DNA of 36,503 bases from Gallionella sp. UBA4737 (GTDB lineage Bacteria; Pseudomonadota; Gammaproteobacteria; Burkholderiales; Gallionellaceae). Positions 32,446 through 36,503 of this stretch are shown piece by piece. Under the pieces are notes generated by a model. That model worked only from the letters and a program-made list of their open reading frames with translations, ran no database searches and was not told where the DNA came from. The stretch covers positions 440 to 36,942 of the forward strand of contig DHIV01000053.1 in assembly GCA_002403995.1 (NCBI GenBank). Direction: 5' to 3'. The position numbers were made by a program, and so were the translations under genes. Every line of letters begins with the position of its first letter. Positions within the stretch are counted from its first letter, which is position 1.

Positions 32446-33936
32446 TCAGCCATTGCCGGTTCGTTCGAAAACAGTATAGAAAACCCGTTTTATATTTTTC
32501 GGTGAATATGCGTAGTAAAGCGCATTAAGAAAGCTGGTGTCTTTGGGAAAATCAAAATCGCGAACCGCCCGGTAGGAGGATCTGAACTCCGAATTCAATA
32601 GGATTTGGGCTTCCACATGCATGCGCGGATGGATAGAACCATCCTCGGCTTCCACAAAGGACATCAAGACGAATTTTGGCCTGTCAGAAAAAAGATAATC
32701 GCTGTTGATCGTGTGGTTTGCGTTATAGACTGAATAGTAGGGCGAAACCAGCCCCATATAATCTCTTGCCTTGGCTTCAATGTAATACGGAATGATTCCG
32801 GCTTCAGAAAGCAAAACCCAGTCATTTGGCCCGCTACGCTGGGCAAAAAATTCAGCGATGTCGAACAGGAATGAATTCCGGAATGTCAGGTTGTCAAAGC
32901 CGATGTGTTTTTTTGGCAGGGCAGCGTAATTTGAAAATGCGTGGCTGCTTGCGATGATCATGAGGGCGATCAATGCAAATTTGCGATTGAGCCGCTCATA
33001 CGCAATCTCAATGCCCGATGCGCAAAGCAAGGCGATGCAGGGCAACACCGGGATAACAAAGCGGTATGCGTACATGAAGTCTCTGCCCGATACCATCAAA
33101 AACAAAATTTGGGCGAGAATGAAGATAATCGGAATGTGGAGCCGCGGATTTTTCATGAACGCAGCGGCTCCGACTAATGCAGCCGGCAGTATCAGGTAAC
33201 CGCTTTCGGTATTGTATGCATACAGGTATCGCAATCCCTCCAAGGCTTTATTGAAGCTCCAGTGCACCTTTGCTATTGCGGTGTTTGAAACGAATTCCCC
33301 AAAGTAATCGATCCTGAACAATTCATAGCCACCGGCAGCGATTGCAACTGGCGCCAGCGCCTTGAGGCCCGGTATAAATCCGTCTTTATACGTCAGGCAC
33401 ATTACCGCTATGAGCGAAAACATGATTCCCTCCGGCCTGGTTAGCGCGGCCAGGCCGGCAATGATGCCGATCAACAGCGGGCTGGTTCTGTCGGTAGTCA
33501 ACAAATATACGAGCGCTGTAAGAAGCAATGTATAAAACATCGTTTCAAGACCATCGACGGCCCATACGGCAAAAAATGACGATGTCGCCAGAAGGACTAC
33601 TGCGGATGTGATAGCCAATCCTGATTTGAAGTTATTGGCTGAAAATTTCCAGACCAGCGCCAGCACGCCAACCCCTGAGGCAAAGCTGAGGACCTTCATT
33701 GCCATTTCCATGGGCACGCCTATCCAGCCAAACGCAGCCAGAAGCGCCATCCAGGAAAAATTTGAATACCCCTCAACCCTCTCGCCAATATTAAAGATCG
33801 GGCCGTTTCCCATAAGCAGATTTTTGGAATAACGAAGCGTTATGTAAGCGTCATCGATGCTTTCCGGAAAATAAATATATGCAAGCGCTACAAAAGCAAG
33901 AAAGCTGGCGATGAGGGTGATGTTTTGGGTTTTCAT
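32446..33936 (-). CDS. GT-C-type multi-pass membrane glycosyltransferase-like protein
   Basis: A 496-residue inner-membrane protein with about ten hydrophobic helices in the first 330 residues and a soluble C-terminal part. The first periplasmic loop carries DDAYITLRYSKNLL and GERVEGYSNFSWM, the acidic loop motif of polyprenyl-phosphate-dependent GT-C enzymes that resemble AftB- and ArnT-like transferases; the two Asp are the presumed catalytic pair. LTRPEGIMF is also common in this group. The sugar and acceptor cannot be read from sequence. The ATG at 33936 is preferred to the upstream TTG, but neither has a good ribosome-binding site. It stands alone, without lipopolysaccharide or polysaccharide genes. 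Confidence 0.8.
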   Translation of the reverse strand: MKTQNITLIASFLAFVALAYIYFPESIDDAYITLRYSKNLLMGNGPIFNIGERVEGYSNFSWMALLAAFGWIGVPMEMAMKVLSFASGVGVLALVWKFSANNFKSGLAITSAVVLLATSSFFAVWAVDGLETMFYTLLLTALVYLLTTDRTSPLLIGIIAGLAALTRPEGIMFSLIAVMCLTYKDGFIPGLKALAPVAIAAGGYELFRIDYFGEFVSNTAIAKVHWSFNKALEGLRYLYAYNTESGYLILPAALVGAAAFMKNPRLHIPIIFILAQILFLMVSGRDFMYAYRFVIPVLPCIALLCASGIEIAYERLNRKFALIALMIIASSHAFSNYAALPKKHIGFDNLTFRNSFLFDIAEFFAQRSGPNDWVLLSEAGIIPYYIEAKARDYMGLVSPYYSVYNANHTINSDYLFSDRPKFVLMSFVEAEDGSIHPRMHVEAQILLNSEFRSSYRAVRDFDFPKDTSFLNALYYAYSPKNIKRVFYTVFERTGNG

Positions 33937-34351
33937 AACATGGAACTTATTACTGAACAAAAGATTGAAGTCTTGCCACTAATCGCTATCGCATAAGATG
34001 GCGGCAGATAGTACGCAGGATAATGCGGCGTTTGCCGCTTTTCGCCTGCGCCTCATCCGTGTGCCGACGCACCCCATGGTCACTACTGCCAGTGCAAGTG
34101 CTTGAAATGCGCTTTGCGGCCATCTAATTCCAGCGGTTCGCTTGCCACATGATCTGCTGCATATCTTCTCCCTCTCATTTGATTTTCGATGGGGGCAATC
34201 GCCTCCGCATGTGCCGCTACCTCAATTGGCCGCTGCGCTGAGTATACTCTGCGATCTGGATCTATATTGATCGTGAATTGTCCTCTTGTCTGCTGGCCTG
34301 AGCAGACAAACAGGACTGACGATTCCACTCACGAACGATTGCAGGGGGAAT
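33937..34351. other. 415-bp gap between the GT-C gene and acylphosphatase
   Basis: It contains one minus-strand open frame (34083-34328) without ribosome-binding site or recognised motif, and no RNA gene or clear terminator. The frame is listed under rejected items. Confidence 0.45.
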
Positions 34352-34630
34352 ATGGCCATTACCAAAAAAACGCTGCGCCTCGTGATTCATGGCCGTGTGC
34401 ATGGCGTATTCTTCCGCGACTCGATGCGCCATGAAGCGCAAAAACTGGGAGTTGCAGGCTGGGTGCGCAACTGCAGCGATGGCACGGTGGAAGCCGCAGT
34501 GCAGGGCGAACCCGACGCCGTGGATACTATCGTGCGCTGGGCGCAGCGCGGCCCGCAGCATGCACACGTAGAGCGTGTCGATATCGAGCCGGATGATGGC
34601 AGCTACACCAGCTTTGAGGTTATCGGGTAA
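34352..34630 (+). CDS. acyP: acylphosphatase
   Basis: A 92-residue cytoplasmic hydrolase of acyl phosphates such as carbamoyl or acetyl phosphate. The conserved catalytic Arg lies in RVHGVFFRDSMRHEA and the Asn in GWVRNCSDGTVEAAVQG; YTSFEVIG ends the ferredoxin-like fold. The frame is open 22 codons upstream, but GGGGGA lies just before the ATG at 34352 and the family begins here. It stands alone. Confidence 0.94.
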   Translation: MAITKKTLRLVIHGRVHGVFFRDSMRHEAQKLGVAGWVRNCSDGTVEAAVQGEPDAVDTIVRWAQRGPQHAHVERVDIEPDDGSYTSFEVIG

Positions 34631-35105
34631 TCATGAAGACGATCATCGGCTCCGAACGGACGATGGAAAAGGTTGGGGCTCCGTCCCTGAGGTCTGCCGT
34701 CCCTGAGGTCTGCTGCATACAATGCTGTCATTGCGGCTCATCCGCAAGGTCTACGAATCCGATCCGATCGAATGCCTTAAGTGAAAGGGATTGATGCGCG
34801 TTATCGCGCTTGAATCGAGGATGCGGCAATCATCCGGCGCCGGCCGTGGAAAATAGTTCGCCTTATGCGTGCCAGCGCACGGGGCGCCCCGGGCGCAACA
34901 GTTATAAATGTATCGTCGGTTAGTGGCCTCACGGTCAGTGTCCGGCTTTGGCTTAGGGAATGCCTATATGAGACTTCGCTATCGTCCTGAAAAAAGTACA
35001 CCAACATTGGGGTTGGGAGTGAACTCACTCAAGACTCATATTCATATGGGATTATTTCCTGATTTGTTTCGGCAAAAATATTTTTAATTTTTAAGGAGAC
35101 TCATT
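34631..35105. other. 475-bp gap holding one perfect 16-bp tandem duplication
   Basis: CCGTCCCTGAGGTCTG occurs twice head-to-tail at 34681-34696 and 34697-34712. Otherwise no convincing gene or RNA was found; a minus-strand frame at 34801-35028 lacks a ribosome-binding site and any motif. The last 60 bases are A+T-rich and probably carry the promoter of the next gene. Confidence 0.55.
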
Positions 35106-35516
35106 ATGAATCATCGTCAAAAACATCTCTCCGCGTGCCTGATTGCACTGGCCGCATTACTTTCCATGGCCCCGATTCAGGGGGCATGGGCGGGAAGTCC
35201 GCACTTCGTGGTGGTCAATGTGACTCAGACCGACAACACGCTGACCGTGTCCGGCAAGGAAGCCGGGCTCGGCAACGAGGCGACTGTGCACATTGTGGTC
35301 ACTGCGGATGCGGAGTGCATCAACCCAGGTGGCAATAATCCGCAGGCGGCGAACAAGATGTCAGTGTCGGCCGGGGACTACTTCCCCGTGCAGAACGGCA
35401 AGGCCCTCTTCGATCTCACCGTGACGGCGACATTCCAGCCGGAATGCAGTCCGCCGATGACGGTCGTGTTCAGCAACATCAAGGTCTGCGATACGACCAA
35501 CGGCGTCTGCTTCTAG
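35106..35516 (+). CDS. small exported protein with four cysteines
   Basis: A 136-residue protein with a Sec signal peptide (core CLIALAALLSMAPIQG, cut after AWA before GSPHF) and a mature domain of about 107 residues predicted as all-beta. It contains TDNTLTVSGKEAGLGNEATV, DAECINPGGNNPQAANKMSV, an NGKALFDLTVTATF strand and four cysteines (in AECIN, PECSP, KVCDT and GVCF) that could form two disulfides. I do not have a firm family name; the pattern recalls small secreted beta-sandwich proteins seen across several phyla. AAGGAGA lies 8 nt before the ATG and a strong terminator follows, so it is a single-gene unit. Confidence 0.82.
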   Translation: MNHRQKHLSACLIALAALLSMAPIQGAWAGSPHFVVVNVTQTDNTLTVSGKEAGLGNEATVHIVVTADAECINPGGNNPQAANKMSVSAGDYFPVQNGKALFDLTVTATFQPECSPPMTVVFSNIKVCDTTNGVCF

Positions 35517-35561
35517 TGGATCGGCTCGCAACGCTGCTTTATAGGATGTGAAGCTGTTAAT

Positions 35562-35589
35562 AAAAGGCCGTCGTGAGACGGCCTTTTTT
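35562..35589 (+). terminator. terminator of the four-cysteine protein gene
   Basis: An 11-bp perfect stem AAAAGGCCGTC/GACGGCCTTTT with a GTGA tetraloop, followed by further T, 45 bp after the stop codon. The A run also makes it usable on the other strand. Confidence 0.93.
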
Positions 35590-35715
35590 ATAATGACATG
35601 GAGTTCCCTACTCAATTGGCACATGCCTGCCTGTCGATCTCAGAAGCAGACAGGCCACGCCAGGAATTAGCTATCATCTACAACCAGAGGCAGTTACCGA
35701 GCCATGCATGGTATG

Positions 35716-36258
35716 TCAGTTCGGCTTGTGTCCCGCCGCCCATTTGCGCAGCGCTTCCAGCGTGTTTTCGACATGCATGTCCGGCTGCATGGCTGTGTAG
35801 GTATAGATGATCTCGCCACTAGGGACGATGACGTAGGATGTACGATTCGCGTACTCCGGTTTGGCTGCGAGGACCGCATCATAGGATTTCATGATGCTCT
35901 GATCGGGATCCGCCGCCACCGGGAATTTGCTGCGGCATTCGCTGACCGAGAACCTGTTCAGCTTCTCGATATCGTCGTGCGAAACGCCGATCACTGTCGC
36001 GCCGAGAGCCTGATATTTTTCGATTGCATCGGCAAAATCGTGCGCCTCTATCGTGCAACCCGGCGTAAATGCTGCCGGATAAAAATACAGCACTACCGGC
36101 CCTTTCTTCAGCGCATCGGCGAGCGAGTAGGCGAATACCTTGCCGCCCATGGAGGCCTGTGTAACGAAAGCCGGCGCCTTGACCCCGATGTCCAGCGCCG
36201 AGTATGCAGGCATTGCAACGGATGCTGCCAAGAGTCCAAGAGCAAAAGATTTTCTCAT
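35716..36258 (-). CDS. exported PrxQ/Bcp-like peroxiredoxin
   Basis: A 180-residue AhpC/TSA-fold protein with a signal peptide (MRKSFALGLLAASVAMPAYS, cut before ALDIG), hence periplasmic. The peroxidatic cysteine is in YFYPAAFTPGCTIEAHDF, the P-x3-T-x2-C active site; a second Cys in SVSECRSKFPVAAD is a possible resolving residue. The conserved Arg is in ANRTSYVIVPSGEI. It reduces hydroperoxides using an unknown periplasmic thiol donor. AAAGGAG is 7 nt before the ATG. It is a stand-alone gene. Confidence 0.92.
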   Translation of the reverse strand: MRKSFALGLLAASVAMPAYSALDIGVKAPAFVTQASMGGKVFAYSLADALKKGPVVLYFYPAAFTPGCTIEAHDFADAIEKYQALGATVIGVSHDDIEKLNRFSVSECRSKFPVAADPDQSIMKSYDAVLAAKPEYANRTSYVIVPSGEIIYTYTAMQPDMHVENTLEALRKWAAGHKPN

Positions 36259-36373
36259 CGCGAGCTCCTTTCTGTCGTTAACACGTCAATATTCTATATC
36301 TTTTAAATTGAATCGTCTTCGCAAGACGTCACGGGTCGGCTAATGGGTGACCCCTTTGGCTATTCATCCGTCA

Positions 36374-36502
36374 TCATCTATCAAAACAATTCGACTCCGG
36401 TACCTTTGGATCTTCGGTGGGGCGGTCCTTTTCCTCGACGTGCAGCCTCTCATGCTGCAGGCTGCCGAACCGCCGTGCGTAATGCCGCGTGAATTCCGCC
36501 CC
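36374..36502 (-). CDS. possible C-terminal end of a gene entering from the right edge
   Basis: The minus strand is open from 36502 to a TGA at 36374-36376, giving 42 residues including FTRHYARRFGSLQHERLHVE and a polar EKDRPTEDPKVPES tail. It has a protein-like composition but no recognised motif, and its start is outside the window. The other two frames close sooner. This is a tentative call. Confidence 0.35.
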   Translation of the reverse strand, partial: GAEFTRHYARRFGSLQHERLHVEEKDRPTEDPKVPESNCFDR

Positions 36503-36503
36503 C

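Noticed and set aside
34083..34328. Minus-strand 81-residue frame containing NIDPDRRVYSAQRPIEVAAH
   Set aside because: The composition is protein-like, but there is no ribosome-binding site, no recognised motif and no supporting neighbour. It could be a decayed gene; evidence is too thin to list.
34801..35028. Minus-strand 75-residue frame
   Set aside because: No ribosome-binding site, no motif and irregular composition in a gap that otherwise looks non-coding.
35629..35655. GCCTGTC/GACAGGC hairpin downstream of the peroxiredoxin gene
   Set aside because: A 7-bp stem with a 13-nt loop and no T tract; not convincing as a terminator or regulatory RNA.

Overview
The window reads as a chromosomal segment of a betaproteobacterium, most likely in the Nitrosomonadales (Gallionella/Sideroxydans-like). 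This is inferred from gene order (rpsU-yqeY-dnaG-rpoD; rplM-rpsI-argC-DUF6776-bactofilin-erpA near anmK, an M23 peptidase and tyrS), from protein character and from moderate GC. No rRNA operon, CRISPR array, transposase or complete prophage is visible. Most genes are housekeeping; the interest lies in the seams between them.

Layout. 1-2745: methylcitrate (propionate) genes on the minus strand, prpC (cut by the left edge), prpB and a FadR-type GntR regulator with two TGTCGACA operators. 2745-4451: an A+T-rich patch with two small exported proteins and a tRNA(CAU). The 3' half of this tRNA is repeated 667 bp away, which outlines a very small integrative element or its remnant. 4475-9078: macromolecular-synthesis cluster rpoD, dnaG, yqeY, rpsU. 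9151-12987: tyrS divergent from an M23 murein peptidase followed by anmK (cell-wall remodelling and recycling). 13060-16727: a Pat-type protein acetyltransferase divergent from an AcuC-type deacetylase. 16820-20307: erpA, bactofilin, DUF6776, argC, rpsI and rplM on the minus strand. 20497-27137: ydcF/elyC-like, OsmC-like, coq7, trpC, proA, a lipoyl-fused dihydrolipoamide dehydrogenase and DUF4197. 27164-32369: a yqaA remnant, a solitary GspE/PilB ATPase, an atypical Nramp-like transporter, a twice-frameshifted fecR-domain gene and mscL. 32446-36503: a GT-C membrane protein, acylphosphatase, a small exported Cys-containing protein, an exported PrxQ-like peroxiredoxin and a possible partial gene at the right edge.

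Recurring themes. Three genes look freshly damaged: ydcF by one stop codon, fecR by two single-base insertions in short homopolymers, and yqaA by a large internal deletion. Three sites carry short-unit repeats (7 or 9 bp), two of them clearly arranged as inverted arrays; one of these lies inside the lpdA coding sequence, in the linker between the lipoyl and flavoprotein domains. The Pat/AcuC pair and the tRNA-nested mini-element are the best candidates for a functional system worth following up. No function here was confirmed by database search; all calls come from reading the sequence.
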